DNA of 64,000 nucleotides, taken from assembly GCA_009773415.1 (NCBI GenBank), contig WSNO01000003.1, positions 47,942 through 111,941 on the forward strand. The letters run 5' to 3'. Below the pieces are notes generated by a model. That model did not search any database and was not told where the DNA came from. It saw nothing but the letters and a program-made list of their open reading frames with translations. The position numbers were made by a program, and so were the translations under genes. Positions 8,419-17,733 of this stretch are shown here, piece by piece; the stretch's first letter is position 1, and each line of letters opens with the position of its first letter. The stretch is from Nitrospirota bacterium (GTDB lineage Bacteria; Nitrospirota; Thermodesulfovibrionia; Thermodesulfovibrionales; Dissulfurispiraceae).

Positions 8419-10437
8419 ATGGATATCGCAAGGCATATTAACCGGCTCAATCCTCGCCAGCGCGAAGCGGTTTTACATACGGACGGCCCACTCCTTGTTC
8501 TGGCCGGGGCCGGGTCCGGAAAAACGAGAGTCATTACTACACGCGTTGCCTATCTTCTCTCGCAAGGCATTCCGTCGGAAGCAGTGTTGGCGGTTACCTT
8601 TACCAATAAGGCGGCAAAGGAAATGCGGCAGCGCGTGATGGGGATGCTGAAGGCGAATGGGACAAAGCCGCCTCTTATCTCCACGTTTCATTCACTCTGC
8701 ATGAACATCCTCCGGCGCGAGATAGACAAACTCGGATTCCGGAGGGATTTCACTATTTATGATACATCTGATCAGCATTCGCTTATAAGGAATCTTCTTT
8801 CGGAAATACGGTATGAGGACAAGAGTTTCAAGCCGGAGAGCATTCTTGAGCGCATCAGCATGGCCAAAAATGATATGCCGCTTCCACGTTCAGCAAAGAA
8901 GGACGAACCGGACGACATAGAGGTTATCTCCGATGCCGTCTATCCGAAATACCGCGAGGCGATGAAGACGCTGAACGCTGTGGATTTCGACGATCTTCTT
9001 CTGCATACGGTGAAACTGTTCAATGAACATCCTGCCGTGCTTCAGAGATATCAGGACAAATTCCGGTATATTCTGGTAGATGAATACCAGGACACCAACC
9101 GCGTTCAGTACCGCCTTGTGAGCCTGTTGGCCGGAAAGCACAGAAACCTCTGCGTCGTCGGCGACGATGATCAATCAATCTATGGCTGGCGCGGCGCAGA
9201 TCTTGGAAATATCCTCGACTTTGAGCGTGATTTTCCCGGCACGGTTGTTGTCCGTCTTGAGCAGAACTACCGCTCGTTCGGCAACATTCTCCAGGCCGCA
9301 AACGGTGTTATCAGGAATAACAGGCAGCGTATGGAAAAGACGCTCCGGACCGAGCAGGGCAGCGGTCCGAAAGTGAGTGTTTTCCGGGCTGATGAGACCG
9401 ACGACGAAGCAAAATGGGTCGCCGATCGTATCGAACTGCTGAAATTTGAACAACAAATCGCCTACGACGACGTGGCGATTCTCTATCGGGCAAATCTTTT
9501 CTCACGGCCGTTTGAAGAAGCGCTGCGCAGAAAGCGCATTCCCTACACGGTTGTAGGCGGTACCAGCTATTTCGAACAGCGCGAAATTAAGGATATCGCG
9601 TCCTATCTGAAAATCTGTGCAAATAAGCGTGACGATTTGAGTCTGCTGCGTGTTGCAAATATCCCGAAGAGAGGACTCGGTCCAGGCGCTCTGGGCAAGC
9701 TGTTTGCTTTTGCAAAGGAGCACTCGCTGCCGCTTCTGGATGCGTGCAGACGTGCCGATGAAGTGCTGGATTTGGGCAAACGTCTGAGGAATAGTGCTCA
9801 AGGTCTTGCAGAGTTGATTGAGCGCTATTCAGCCCGCTTTGCACAGAGCAAGGACATGAGCAATGCACTCAGGGATCTTATTGACGAGATCCATTACCGG
9901 GAACATCTTCATGATCTTTATAAGAACCAGCAGTCGGTCATCAAGCGAATAGAGGGATATGAGAATTTCATTTCGTCTCTGGCCGTCTATGAAAAGGAAG
10001 AAAAATTGCCGGACCTGCATGGTTTTCTTGAGGCACTGGCGCTGACTGACATGCTTGAGCAGAAAGATGAAACAAAAACGTTTGGGGTTACGCTTATCTC
10101 ATTTCACTCCTCCAAAGGGCTGGAGTTCCCCATTGTTTTCATCGTTGGGGTTGAGGAGGGCATTTTGCCGCACAAAAAGTCTATACATGATGTCGAGGAA
10201 GAACGTCGACTGTTTTATGTCGGCATTACCAGGGCAATGAAGAAACTCTTCATCACGCATACCCGGCATCGGGTGAAATACGGCAAGGCTGTTCCCTCAA
10301 GCCCGTCGCGTTTTCTGGAGGAGCTGCCTGCGGAAGTTACTCAGAACGTCAGCAGGTTTGCCGACGATAGCCCGGATACTCCCGAAAAAGCCGCAGAAGA
10401 TTTCTTTAAGAATATTCAGAGGATGATGCAGAAGTAA
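8419..10437 (+). CDS. UvrD/Rep-family 3'-5' DNA helicase (Rep-like)
   Basis: Superfamily 1A DNA helicase of 672 residues, close to the length of E. coli Rep. Motifs in order: LNPRQREAVL Q-motif, Walker A AGAGSGKT, AVTFTNKAAKEM, DEYQDTN, GDDDQSIYGWRGA, QNYRS, a Rep-like segment (VVGGTSYFEQREIKD), SFHSSKGLEFP and VGITRAMKKL. It would unwind DNA in replication restart or repair. ATG 8419 has AGGGAG eight bases upstream; an in-frame TTG at 8416 is less likely. The C-terminal tail is short. Its 3' end overlaps by about 20 bases the decayed protease gene on the other strand. Confidence 0.93.
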   Translation: MDIARHINRLNPRQREAVLHTDGPLLVLAGAGSGKTRVITTRVAYLLSQGIPSEAVLAVTFTNKAAKEMRQRVMGMLKANGTKPPLISTFHSLCMNILRREIDKLGFRRDFTIYDTSDQHSLIRNLLSEIRYEDKSFKPESILERISMAKNDMPLPRSAKKDEPDDIEVISDAVYPKYREAMKTLNAVDFDDLLLHTVKLFNEHPAVLQRYQDKFRYILVDEYQDTNRVQYRLVSLLAGKHRNLCVVGDDDQSIYGWRGADLGNILDFERDFPGTVVVRLEQNYRSFGNILQAANGVIRNNRQRMEKTLRTEQGSGPKVSVFRADETDDEAKWVADRIELLKFEQQIAYDDVAILYRANLFSRPFEEALRRKRIPYTVVGGTSYFEQREIKDIASYLKICANKRDDLSLLRVANIPKRGLGPGALGKLFAFAKEHSLPLLDACRRADEVLDLGKRLRNSAQGLAELIERYSARFAQSKDMSNALRDLIDEIHYREHLHDLYKNQQSVIKRIEGYENFISSLAVYEKEEKLPDLHGFLEALALTDMLEQKDETKTFGVTLISFHSSKGLEFPIVFIVGVEEGILPHKKSIHDVEEERRLFYVGITRAMKKLFITHTRHRVKYGKAVPSSPSRFLEELPAEVTQNVSRFADDSPDTPEKAAEDFFKNIQRMMQK

Positions 10438-10977
10438 CAAAAGAACTTCTCAGTTTCTTCAAGGGCAGGCAGCGTCGCGCTGACAGAAACAGGCGGCTGC
10501 TCAACTTCATCGTTCAGAACATGTCTCCCTGCCAGCAATGGACAGTCCATTGCGGAACTATCTGTGAGCGCTGCGCGAATGCAAAGTTGTTTTTTACCGA
10601 TACAGAGCGTCAGGTGAACGATGGGTCTATCTTGGCGCTCGGCAGGAGTGCGTATTTTTTTGCCTGAGATTTCGGCGGACGAAGACGCAGATGCTGACCG
10701 CCGTATGACGAAGGATACTCGAATTCAGCGTAACCGTCATCAATGCGAATGTTGCGTGCATCAAGTGAGGTCAATGAGGCTCCGGTGTCAATCCGGGCCG
10801 GAAGCACAAAACCGGAAGGGATATAAGCATGACACCTTCCCTAGCGCCGACAGCCGTCTTGGTAGCCTCGCAGATGCCGTCAAATGATGAGACTTGCAGC
10901 GACAGAACGATAGCGAGAAGCAGTACAGAGCTTCCCGGTCCGCGCATGGATGTGACGACTTTCCGACGGGCGTTCAT
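10416..10977 (-). pseudogene. Frameshifted retropepsin-like aspartic (RimK-associated zinc_protease type) secreted protein
   Basis: Reading the minus strand from ATG 10977 gives a signal peptide (residues about 11-33) and the family start TKTAVGAREGVMLI. The frame then shifts near 10813-10818: the continuation IPSGFVLPARIDTGASLTS, with the catalytic DTGA, is in another frame. A second shift near 10620-10628 leads to DRPIVHLTLCIGKKQL and ALTDSSAMDCPLLAGRHVL, which match the C-terminal half of the same domain, and the frame ends at a TGA at 10416-10418. All conserved blocks are therefore present in order but in three frames. Either the gene is recently inactivated or the assembly has two indel errors. 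No single open frame covers it. Confidence 0.72.
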
Positions 10978-11243
10978 AATGGCAAAATTTACCTTTTTCG
11001 CGATCAGAGTCGCCGGACATAAACGCCTGAGCGACTACTCATGCCTGAGAACATCAATCGGATTAACCGGTGCTGAATTTAGCTTGGAGAAAGTAGTGCT
11101 TGAGAGTTTCATGGGGTTTTCATTTTCCGCACTTTTTTCCTGTCAGCTCTCGCTGAGTGAGCATTTCCTCGCATTTGAGCTTTCGTGACTGATTTGCGTA
11201 TCATATATCTTTGATCAAATTTCCGGGAGCAGGACCAGAGTAT

Positions 11244-12170
11244 ATGTCGCTTGCGTCGCTTGATGCCGAGAAGAAGAGGGTGTTAATGTTCGGGGGCAAA
11301 GGCGGTGTCGGAAAGTCGACATCATCTTCAGCTACGGCACTGCATTACGCACTTTCCGGGGAACGGACACTTCTCATTTCGAGCGATTTTACCCCGTCGC
11401 TTTCCGATATTTTTGAAACACCCGTCGGGGCGACTGAAACATCCATTTCCGGGGTGCCGAACCTCTGGGCGATTGAGATCGGCCTTGATGAGGTTATGCG
11501 ACGATGGAAAGAGAAGTTCGGACCGCAGATATATCAGGTTGCGTCTGCGGTGGTTGATATGCCGTATGATGATCTCATTGATTATGTCGGCATGGCGCCA
11601 GGGATTCAGGAAGAGTTCATGCTCGACTTTATTCTTGAGTATGTGCGGAGCGGACGATACGAAATGGTTGTCTGGGATACTGCGCCTGCCGGTGATACGC
11701 TCCGGCTTCTCAACCTGCCGAGTCGTTTTCTCAGGCATTTGCGTACTGCACCGCGGTTCTATTTTAAGGCACAAGATATGCTTGGCGTTTCAAAGTTGCC
11801 GTTTCTCGACTTAATCAATCAGTGGAGCGATCTTTCCGAAGAAATCATGCGTTTTTTTACCGATCCGGCGCAGGTCGAGTTTGTTGTTGTTACTATTCCT
11901 GAGGCCCTTGGCGTTTATCAGAGCAGACGCGTTATTCAGGAACTTGCGCAGCACGGGCTGAAGGTGCGCCGTATTGTCGTTAACGGTGTGATTGAAACGA
12001 GCGATTCGGAGTTTCTGAACTGCCGAAAAAACATGCAGCACCCCTATATTCAGATGCTCCAAAATGAATTCGGTCCCGCAGCTCTTACAAAAATGCCGCT
12101 TCTTTCCGGCGAAGTGAAGGGATTGAAAATGTTGAGGGAGGTCGAGGCTGTGCTGTTCCGGCCTTGCTGA
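11244..12170 (+). CDS. ArsA/GET3-family ATPase
   Basis: A 308-residue single-domain ATPase of the ArsA/GET3 group within the SIMIBI P-loop proteins. The deviant Walker A GGKGGVGKSTSS is near residue 18, switch I-like SSDFTPSLSDIF follows, and the switch II segment reads DTAPAGDTLRLL where GET3/ArsA proteins usually have DTAPTGHTLRLL. I start it at ATG 11244 with AGGA nine bases upstream; a TTG at 11211 is in frame. No arsB, arsR or arsD lies nearby, so arsenite export is not supported; a role in targeting a client protein is equally possible. The stop overlaps the region where the next gene may start. Confidence 0.85.
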   Translation: MSLASLDAEKKRVLMFGGKGGVGKSTSSSATALHYALSGERTLLISSDFTPSLSDIFETPVGATETSISGVPNLWAIEIGLDEVMRRWKEKFGPQIYQVASAVVDMPYDDLIDYVGMAPGIQEEFMLDFILEYVRSGRYEMVVWDTAPAGDTLRLLNLPSRFLRHLRTAPRFYFKAQDMLGVSKLPFLDLINQWSDLSEEIMRFFTDPAQVEFVVVTIPEALGVYQSRRVIQELAQHGLKVRRIVVNGVIETSDSEFLNCRKNMQHPYIQMLQNEFGPAALTKMPLLSGEVKGLKMLREVEAVLFRPC

Positions 12171-12175
12171 ATGAG

Positions 12176-12721
12176 TTGGGAGTCTTCGATTTTCTGAAAA
12201 AGAAGAAAGAACCGCTTTTGGCGGTATTTTCAACAGCGGTGCCTGAAGCGGACGCTATCGCTGCTCTGCCTGACTTTGCCCGGAAATTTCTCCATACTGT
12301 CCAGAACTACTCCATTCAGTTTTATCGCGATATCCACAGCCATGACTCAGGAGGATTTCCCGCAGTGAAGGAAGAGTTTTTCTATCTGCTGTACTTTGTT
12401 TTTGAACATCGGATTCAGTGCGACCGGGCGCCGAATGCTGCTGAGAGCTTGCTGAAGCAAATGCATGTGCTGCTGACGGACGCCATGTCCGGAACTGACA
12501 GAGCCTTTCGCGCTGAAGTCTTTTGGAGCGTCTATCGCGAGAGGGCAGCTGCATATGTATCAGAACATGGAGCCCCTCTCTCTCGCGAAAAGCTGCTATC
12601 CGTATTTACTGCCCACTTGCTTGCACGACTGCATGACTGGCCAAAGCTTATCGCGTATCATAGTGCCGCAGTAGCCGGCGAAGCCTTGGCGGAGCTTGAG
12701 GGAGGATTTGCCGGCGGGTAA
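12176..12721 (+). CDS. Conserved hypothetical protein coupled to ArsA-like gene
   Basis: Not recognised. The 181-residue product begins MGVFDFLKKKKEP if TTG 12176 is used; TTG 12164, overlapping the ArsA-like gene by seven bases, is the alternative and neither has a clear ribosome site. The protein is predicted soluble and mostly helical, with many aromatic and acidic residues (EEFFYLLYFVFEHR near residue 70) and no signal peptide or cysteine motif. Its immediate succession to the ArsA-family ATPase suggests a shared transcript and perhaps a partner role, which is inference only. Confidence 0.6.
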   Translation: MGVFDFLKKKKEPLLAVFSTAVPEADAIAALPDFARKFLHTVQNYSIQFYRDIHSHDSGGFPAVKEEFFYLLYFVFEHRIQCDRAPNAAESLLKQMHVLLTDAMSGTDRAFRAEVFWSVYRERAAAYVSEHGAPLSREKLLSVFTAHLLARLHDWPKLIAYHSAAVAGEALAELEGGFAGG

Positions 12722-12775
12722 GAGTGCCGGCGAATATGCCTGCGGACAATCGGGTGCAGGATAAGGAGAATGAAT

Positions 12776-13204
12776 ATGAAAAATGCTGTAAGCGGAAACA
12801 CGGTAAAGGTTCACTACACCGGCACTCTTGATGACGGTGCAGTATTTGATTCATCCAGAGATCGGGAACCGCTGATGTTTGTGCTCGGGTCCGGGCAGCT
12901 CATCAGAGATTTTGAGGACGCTGTAATCGGAATGGCTGTCGGAGAATCAACGACAGTTCACATCCCCGCCGAACGTGCATACGGAGTTTACAATAAAGAC
13001 CTTCTGATTGAAATTCCACGGGGTAATTTTTCTCCGGACATGGAACTGCGTGAAGGACTCGCCCTCTGCTTGCAGCGAAACGACGGCCAGTCATTTGATG
13101 CAGTAGTGACGAACATAGCCGATGATGCGGTGACTGTGGATGCGAATCATCCGCTTGCAGGGATGGCACTGACATTTAGCATCGAGGTGGTCGATATCTC
13201 GTGA
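12776..13204 (+). CDS. slyD: FKBP-type peptidyl-prolyl isomerase, SlyD-like
   Basis: A 142-residue SlyD-type prolyl isomerase and chaperone. The FKBP part is recognised by VKVHYTGTLDDGAVFDSS, the LGSGQLIRDFEDAVIGM segment and PAERAYGVY; the insert-in-flap chaperone domain occupies about residues 70-120, and the FKBP strand returns at HPLAGMALTFSIEVVDI. The His-rich nickel-binding tail of E. coli SlyD is missing, as in many shorter homologues. Start ATG 12776 is set by AAGGAG seven bases upstream; ATG 12770 is too close to it. Confidence 0.92.
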   Translation: MKNAVSGNTVKVHYTGTLDDGAVFDSSRDREPLMFVLGSGQLIRDFEDAVIGMAVGESTTVHIPAERAYGVYNKDLLIEIPRGNFSPDMELREGLALCLQRNDGQSFDAVVTNIADDAVTVDANHPLAGMALTFSIEVVDIS

Positions 13205-13273
13205 GCGGAGAATACATGCCATTCACCACAGCATTGTCACGCTCCCGGAATATACCGTCCTGGAAGTGCTGCG

Positions 13274-13591
13274 ATGCATGACATCCGTTATATTCTTTTA
13301 CCGGCGGTTATTTTTGTCCCCTTGACAGCTCTCGCGTATTGGCAGGGTCAGGACTTCGGACAAATCGGGTTGCATCTCATTTCTCTGACGGTAATGCTGT
13401 TTCTGATTCTGATATGGTTCATGCGGGCGAGAGCCGAATGCAGGCGGGGGCTGAAGCTCAGGGCGGCATTCAGCGCGGCAGTAGTGTTATTTCTGCTGGC
13501 ACTCTTGTATCAACTGGTTCGGATTCCCCTTGGAGCATTGTTCGCATCGGACAGTACAACCCCCTCTATCTCGGAAACAATCAGAAAATAA
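13274..13591 (+). CDS. Small membrane protein, unknown function
   Basis: Not recognised. The 105-residue product has three hydrophobic segments (about residues 6-22, 30-48 and 65-86) joined by a basic loop (RARAECRRGLKLR), so it is probably an inner-membrane protein with the loop inside the cell. There is no strong ribosome site before ATG 13274. It lies between slyD and a convergent release-factor-like gene. It may be real, but support is only the long hydrophobic pattern and absence of a competing frame. Confidence 0.5.
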   Translation: MHDIRYILLPAVIFVPLTALAYWQGQDFGQIGLHLISLTVMLFLILIWFMRARAECRRGLKLRAAFSAAVVLFLLALLYQLVRIPLGALFASDSTTPSISETIRK

Positions 13592-13611
13592 CTCGTACGG
13601 GGCTATACGGT

Positions 13612-13971
13612 TTATTCTTCTTTAACTCTTCCACGAAGCTGTTTCTTCAGTGCGGTCCTGATTTTTGAGGTGCGTACCTGAGTCTTAACCCGTGCGGGCT
13701 CTTTAGTCGTTATGCGTTTTGGCGGTCGATAGTTCAACCTGGCCAGTTTCCGGCGGAGCCGCTCGACGCAGAGCATTTTGTTTCGGTATTGGCTGCGCTC
13801 ATCCTGACAGGTGACAACAACGCCTGACGGACGATGCGTGAGCCGGACGGCGCTGCATGTCTTGTTTACATGCTGTCCGCCTTTGCCGCTTGCACGATAG
13901 GTGTCGATATCGCACTCTGCCAGCAGTTCATCGTCTGCTTCCGGAATTGGTACTATAGCCATTTTGTTCAT
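13612..13971 (-). CDS. Peptide chain release factor-like protein with GGQ motif (RF-1 domain, ArfB-like)
   Basis: A 119-residue stand-alone RF-1 domain. The catalytic GGQ at residues 31-33 sits in [19 protein letters not shown], which in release factors triggers peptidyl-tRNA hydrolysis on the ribosome. The codon-recognition domain of RF1/RF2 is absent and the C-terminus is strongly basic (Lys/Arg rich, about residues 70-119), as in ArfB, whose tail enters the empty mRNA channel to rescue stalled ribosomes. ATG 13962 is an alternative start. Rescue function is inferred from the family; it could instead be one of the less-studied peptide chain release factor-like proteins. Confidence 0.85.
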   Translation of the reverse strand: MNKMAIVPIPEADDELLAECDIDTYRASGKGGQHVNKTCSAVRLTHRPSGVVVTCQDERSQYRNKMLCVERLRRKLARLNYRPPKRITTKEPARVKTQVRTSKIRTALKKQLRGRVKEE

Positions 13972-14212
13972 CTTTAACAGAATCTATCCTACCACAAAGG
14001 TTCCTTACTATGGCTTCATGGGGACACTTCTGAACGCATTTTTCCGTGCAGGTTGCAATATGAACCGGACCAGCAGAGCGGCCTTCCCGTTCATGCTAAT
14101 GATCAGAAATGATGCGATAAGGGTGTGGTATGATAAATGACTATATTGTTTAGCAGGGATATCAGGGATATTTTGTAAGTATTCTAATATTACTCGAACG
14201 GGGGAAGGCATT

Positions 14213-15559
14213 ATGGATGCGGTACTCAGGAAAGTGCAGGAACTCGCGCTGCTGCATGACAAGCTTGATCCAAAGATTATCAAGGAAAAGCAGATCAAAT
14301 TGGGGCTGAGAAATGAAGATGGCACGGGTGTATTTGTTGGCATTACCAGCAAGGGCCAGGTTATCGGCTATGAAAAGATAACGCATGGTGATGGCATAAC
14401 TCATGTAAATCCGGTTCCGGGCAGGCTCATGTATTGCGGCTATGACGTGGCCGATATTGTCCGCCAGAAGAAGCTTGAAAATCGCCTCGGATTCGAGGAG
14501 ACGACCTTTCTTCTGCTGACCGGCGCGCTTCCAAACAGGCGAGACCTCAAAGCATTCTCACAGCTTCTCGCCAGGCAGCGTCCTTTGCCGCAGGAAGTGA
14601 AGGATTATATTCTTGCTCGTCCGAAACATGACGATATGATGGGATCGCTCCACACTATTGTTTCGTCGATGTATCTGTTCGATAAAAATTCGAATTCAAC
14701 GAATCTCGCCGATGTGACTCGCCAGTGCATTGACCTGATCGGAAAGTTTCCTGTGATTATTGCATATAACTATCTTTCGACGGTTATAGAGAAAAGGGAT
14801 CTGAAAAAACTGAAAGACCCGGATCCCGACTGGAGCACGGCTGAAGCATTTCTGACGCTGCTTCTTGGTAGAGAGCCGGATCCTGAAATGATTGATCTTT
14901 TCGATACGATGCTTATCTTTCACGCTGAGCATGGCGGTGGAAACAATTCTACTTTTTCTACGCGATGTGTATCTTCCTCCGGGGCCAATACCTATATGGC
15001 TATCTGTGCCGGCATAGGGTCGCTTTCCGGGCATCTGCACGGCGGCGCCAACGAGGCGGTTATGCGCATGATGTCTGATATCAAGAAGAAAGTAAAAAAC
15101 TGGGAAAGCAACGAGGAACTTACTGCCTATCTTGAAGCGGTTCTTGACAAGAAAATCGGCGACAAGTCAGGCAAGATTTATGGTATCGGCCATGCGGTCT
15201 ATACGGTTTCTGACCCGAGAGCTGTATTCCTCGAAGAGACGGCCGGCGCGCTTGCGGCTAAGACCGGGAAAGAAGCTGAATTCGAGCTTTTTAAGCGAGT
15301 TGCGAGGATCTCACCGAAACTGGTGAAAGAGAAGAAGGGCAAGACAGTCTGTGTGAATGTCGACTTCTATTCCGGTTTTGTGTACCAGTGTATGGGTATT
15401 CCGACAGAACTGTTTACCCCGATTTTTGCGATGGCGCGCGTTGCCGGCTGGTCTGCACACAGAATCGAAGAGCTTGTGCAGGGTCGCATCATCAGGCCTT
15501 CATTCTATACATCGCTGAAGGGCAAGAGGTCTTACATTCCGCTGTTCAATCGCGGGTAG
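14213..15559 (+). CDS. gltA: Citrate synthase
   Basis: A 448-residue citrate synthase that condenses oxaloacetate and acetyl-CoA. The active-site region LSGHLHGGANEAVMRM (around residue 277) and GIGHAVYTVSDPRAV (around residue 327) carry the two catalytic histidines, and a downstream VNVDFYSG stretch holds the catalytic Asp. The first 90 residues (with GVFVGITSKGQVIGYEKI) differ from E. coli GltA and resemble the longer type found in several anaerobes. GGGGAAGG precedes ATG 14213 and a clear terminator follows the gene, so it is monocistronic. A 2-methylcitrate synthase role cannot be excluded, but no prp genes are nearby. Confidence 0.9.
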   Translation: MDAVLRKVQELALLHDKLDPKIIKEKQIKLGLRNEDGTGVFVGITSKGQVIGYEKITHGDGITHVNPVPGRLMYCGYDVADIVRQKKLENRLGFEETTFLLLTGALPNRRDLKAFSQLLARQRPLPQEVKDYILARPKHDDMMGSLHTIVSSMYLFDKNSNSTNLADVTRQCIDLIGKFPVIIAYNYLSTVIEKRDLKKLKDPDPDWSTAEAFLTLLLGREPDPEMIDLFDTMLIFHAEHGGGNNSTFSTRCVSSSGANTYMAICAGIGSLSGHLHGGANEAVMRMMSDIKKKVKNWESNEELTAYLEAVLDKKIGDKSGKIYGIGHAVYTVSDPRAVFLEETAGALAAKTGKEAEFELFKRVARISPKLVKEKKGKTVCVNVDFYSGFVYQCMGIPTELFTPIFAMARVAGWSAHRIEELVQGRIIRPSFYTSLKGKRSYIPLFNRG

Positions 15560-15581
15560 TCAGTCCGTTTTTGAATTTTCG

Positions 15582-15610
15582 GGGGATGACAGAAGCCATC
15601 CCCTTTTTTT
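15582..15610 (+). terminator. Rho-independent terminator of citrate synthase gene
   Basis: GGGGATG (15582-15588) pairs with CATCCCC (15597-15603) around an 8-base loop, followed by seven Ts. It lies 23 bases after the stop codon. Confidence 0.85.
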
Positions 15611-15691
15611 GTCTCAATTGCCGCAACACTTCCCAGGGAGCGCAGCTTATTGAGCTGCTGCGAAACATGAGCATATTGACAAATCTAGCAC

Positions 15692-17218
15692 TCAGCTCAT
15701 TACAAAGAAAGGAGCATGATTTGAGGTGAAATAGGGCGGTTGTTTTTTCAGTATCGCTGAGACTGCCTGATTTCGCCTGAATTCACCGTCAAGAAAGAGC
15801 CTGACCTGCTTTCTCCCCCAGCCTGCCGGGTGCGCGAAGTCTGTGTACAAAGAAAGATCAGCTTCATAGAATGCTGTTGCTCCGCATTCCCCGGCAGCAG
15901 CAGAGCTCACCGGCATATTGAAGATAGCAAGATTCAGAAAGCTGATTGCATCGGCATTCCGCACTGTAAACTCCAGTGTCTTGCGAGCCTCAGGAAGCGC
16001 CTCAGCAGGCGTCCCGAAAAGGAGATATACATACGTTGCAATCCCTGCATTTCTGAGACTGCGGAGAGCTTTTGAGGCCATTTCGACATCGACTCCCTTG
16101 CTGAGCGCATCCAGTACGCTCTGCTCGCCTGATTCTATGCCGAGTTTCAGCATCACACAGCCGGATTTCTTCAGTGCTTCGCAAAAAGCATGGTCAGTCA
16201 ATTCTTTTCCGATGCGAGCAAAGCCATACCAGGGAGCGCCCGGAGGACTGATCATAAGAGACTGCATCAGTGCGGTGCTGACGGCGTTGTCGAGCAGATG
16301 GAGCAGTGACGGATTCAACAGTTGTGTCAGGAAGGAGAGTTCTTCAGTAGCGCGCTGAAATGAAACAGGAATGTACTTATTGTCTTCCGCATGCTCCGGG
16401 CAGAAGGAACACTTATTCCAAAAGCAACCGCTGGAGGCACTGTAGGGGAGTATTAATCCTGGCGAGAGATATTCTTGCAGGGGGAGGGCTGAATAATCAG
16501 GCGCATAATCATCCATTCTGCCTGAAACAACTCCTGCGAGCGCAAGAAGAGCTGATTCGCCTGGTCCGTCAACGCAGTGATCAATAAGCCCGGCGAAGGG
16601 ATTGTTCCAGCCGGGGCGACGCATCCATGAAGTAATCAATCCTCCGCCGCAGACAAGTTTTAGGTCAGGGAAACATCGCCGCAGATATCCCATAAGGGCA
16701 AAGGCGCAGACCGCCTGGCTCAGATAGGTCAGAGAGATGCCGATGATTTCTGGCTGCTCCAGCTCAATAATCCGGGGAAGACGTTTTTCAAAGTAAGCAT
16801 AGAAAGGGTTATGTTCGGGGTTTTCTGCCGCACGCAGCAGGTCGGCGCTGCGAACGGGGGACAACGTATTCTCCTGATAGTTTGCGAGGCTGACCGTGGA
16901 GCCGCTTCCAATGCAGGATTGTTCAATTGCACGGTTCACATCTACGACAGCTCTTTTGTACCGATCAAGGGTGCGATAGGTCTTCATCTCTTTCATCGCT
17001 GAAAGGTTCCGCGGGAGATTGTGCACGCACCGCCGTGTCCATGTATTCTGAGAATTCCTGAGCTTTCCGGCGGCTTCACCGAGGAGAAAGAGAATGCCTT
17101 CAAGATTGGCATCAAGGAGAGCATGACGCACTCCGTGACCCGCAAGGGCTCCCGAAAGCCGGGCAATCCCCGGCGGGGGTTCAGACGGTTTTGCAAGCGG
17201 AGGATGGATGAGCAGCAT
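15692..17218 (-). CDS. B12-binding-type radical SAM protein
   Basis: A 508-residue radical SAM enzyme. The N-terminus (LLIHPPLAKPSEPPPGIARLSGAL) is the beginning of the cobalamin-binding-like domain, with ILDANLEG-type residues after it, though the B12-ligand DxHxxG is not obvious. The radical SAM cluster motif near residue 265 is SSGCFWNKCSFC, i.e. CX4CX2C rather than the usual CX3CX2C, a spacing known in some B12-type subfamilies. Further on LKLGIESGEQSVLDALSKG is the conserved SAM-binding strand. It stands alone, convergent to citrate synthase. Substrate unknown; B12-dependent methyl transfer or ring chemistry are guesses. Confidence 0.85.
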   Translation of the reverse strand: MLLIHPPLAKPSEPPPGIARLSGALAGHGVRHALLDANLEGILFLLGEAAGKLRNSQNTWTRRCVHNLPRNLSAMKEMKTYRTLDRYKRAVVDVNRAIEQSCIGSGSTVSLANYQENTLSPVRSADLLRAAENPEHNPFYAYFEKRLPRIIELEQPEIIGISLTYLSQAVCAFALMGYLRRCFPDLKLVCGGGLITSWMRRPGWNNPFAGLIDHCVDGPGESALLALAGVVSGRMDDYAPDYSALPLQEYLSPGLILPYSASSGCFWNKCSFCPEHAEDNKYIPVSFQRATEELSFLTQLLNPSLLHLLDNAVSTALMQSLMISPPGAPWYGFARIGKELTDHAFCEALKKSGCVMLKLGIESGEQSVLDALSKGVDVEMASKALRSLRNAGIATYVYLLFGTPAEALPEARKTLEFTVRNADAISFLNLAIFNMPVSSAAAGECGATAFYEADLSLYTDFAHPAGWGRKQVRLFLDGEFRRNQAVSAILKKQPPYFTSNHAPFFVMS

Positions 17219-17262
17219 GTATCAATCCCTGAGAAGCATGCCAGAGCAGTAAATCGGCACTA

Positions 17263-17685
17263 TCAGGTGTTCACGATTCTGTAGCCAAATGAAACTTTTG
17301 CCGAATGTTCCAGTGTTGCCTTAACAGAACAGTATTTCTCCATTGAAAGGTCAACTGCGTGCTTTACCGCGTCTTCGGAAAGATTGTGACCCGTAATAAT
17401 CCATTCGACATGAATTGCGGTATAGCGTTTCGGATACTCGTCAGCATTTTCACCTGCAACGCTCACCTCGAGACCGGTAACTTTCTGGCGCTTCTTCTGG
17501 AGAACAGATACGATGTCCATGCCTGAACAGCTGCCGACGCCGACAAGCAGCAATTCCATCGGACGCATGCCGGAATCGGTTCCGCCGTCATCGGGAGACG
17601 CGTCAAGAACAATAGCATGACCGGTTTCCGACTCGCCGACAAACTGCATGCCTCCTGTCCATTTCACTCTGGCTGTAACGCTCAT
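17263..17685 (-). CDS. OsmC family peroxiredoxin-like protein
   Basis: A 140-residue OsmC-fold protein that reduces organic hydroperoxides with two conserved cysteines. Cys53 (VGVGSCSGMDIVSVL) and Cys119 (MEKYCSVKATLEHSA) are both present, as is the RPMELLLVGVG helix start typical of the YhfA/OsmC branch. The start ATG 17685 follows a GGAGG-like site. The gene lies between the radical SAM protein and ymdB with gaps of about 45 bases on both sides, so it may share a transcript with ymdB. Confidence 0.92.
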   Translation of the reverse strand: MSVTARVKWTGGMQFVGESETGHAIVLDASPDDGGTDSGMRPMELLLVGVGSCSGMDIVSVLQKKRQKVTGLEVSVAGENADEYPKRYTAIHVEWIITGHNLSEDAVKHAVDLSMEKYCSVKATLEHSAKVSFGYRIVNT

Positions 17686-17733
17686 GTCAACCTCCTGAAA
17701 ATAGTGGACCCCTGATTCCTGAACTTTCCGTAT

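Noticed and set aside
10829..11188. Plus-strand frame of 119 residues before the ArsA-like gene
   Set aside because: It overlaps the frameshifted protease remnant on the other strand and has no ribosome site or recognisable domain.
11244..12170. Arsenic-resistance operon around the ArsA-like ATPase
   Set aside because: No arsR, arsB, arsC or arsD is nearby and the switch II motif differs from ArsA, so an arsenite pump is not supported.
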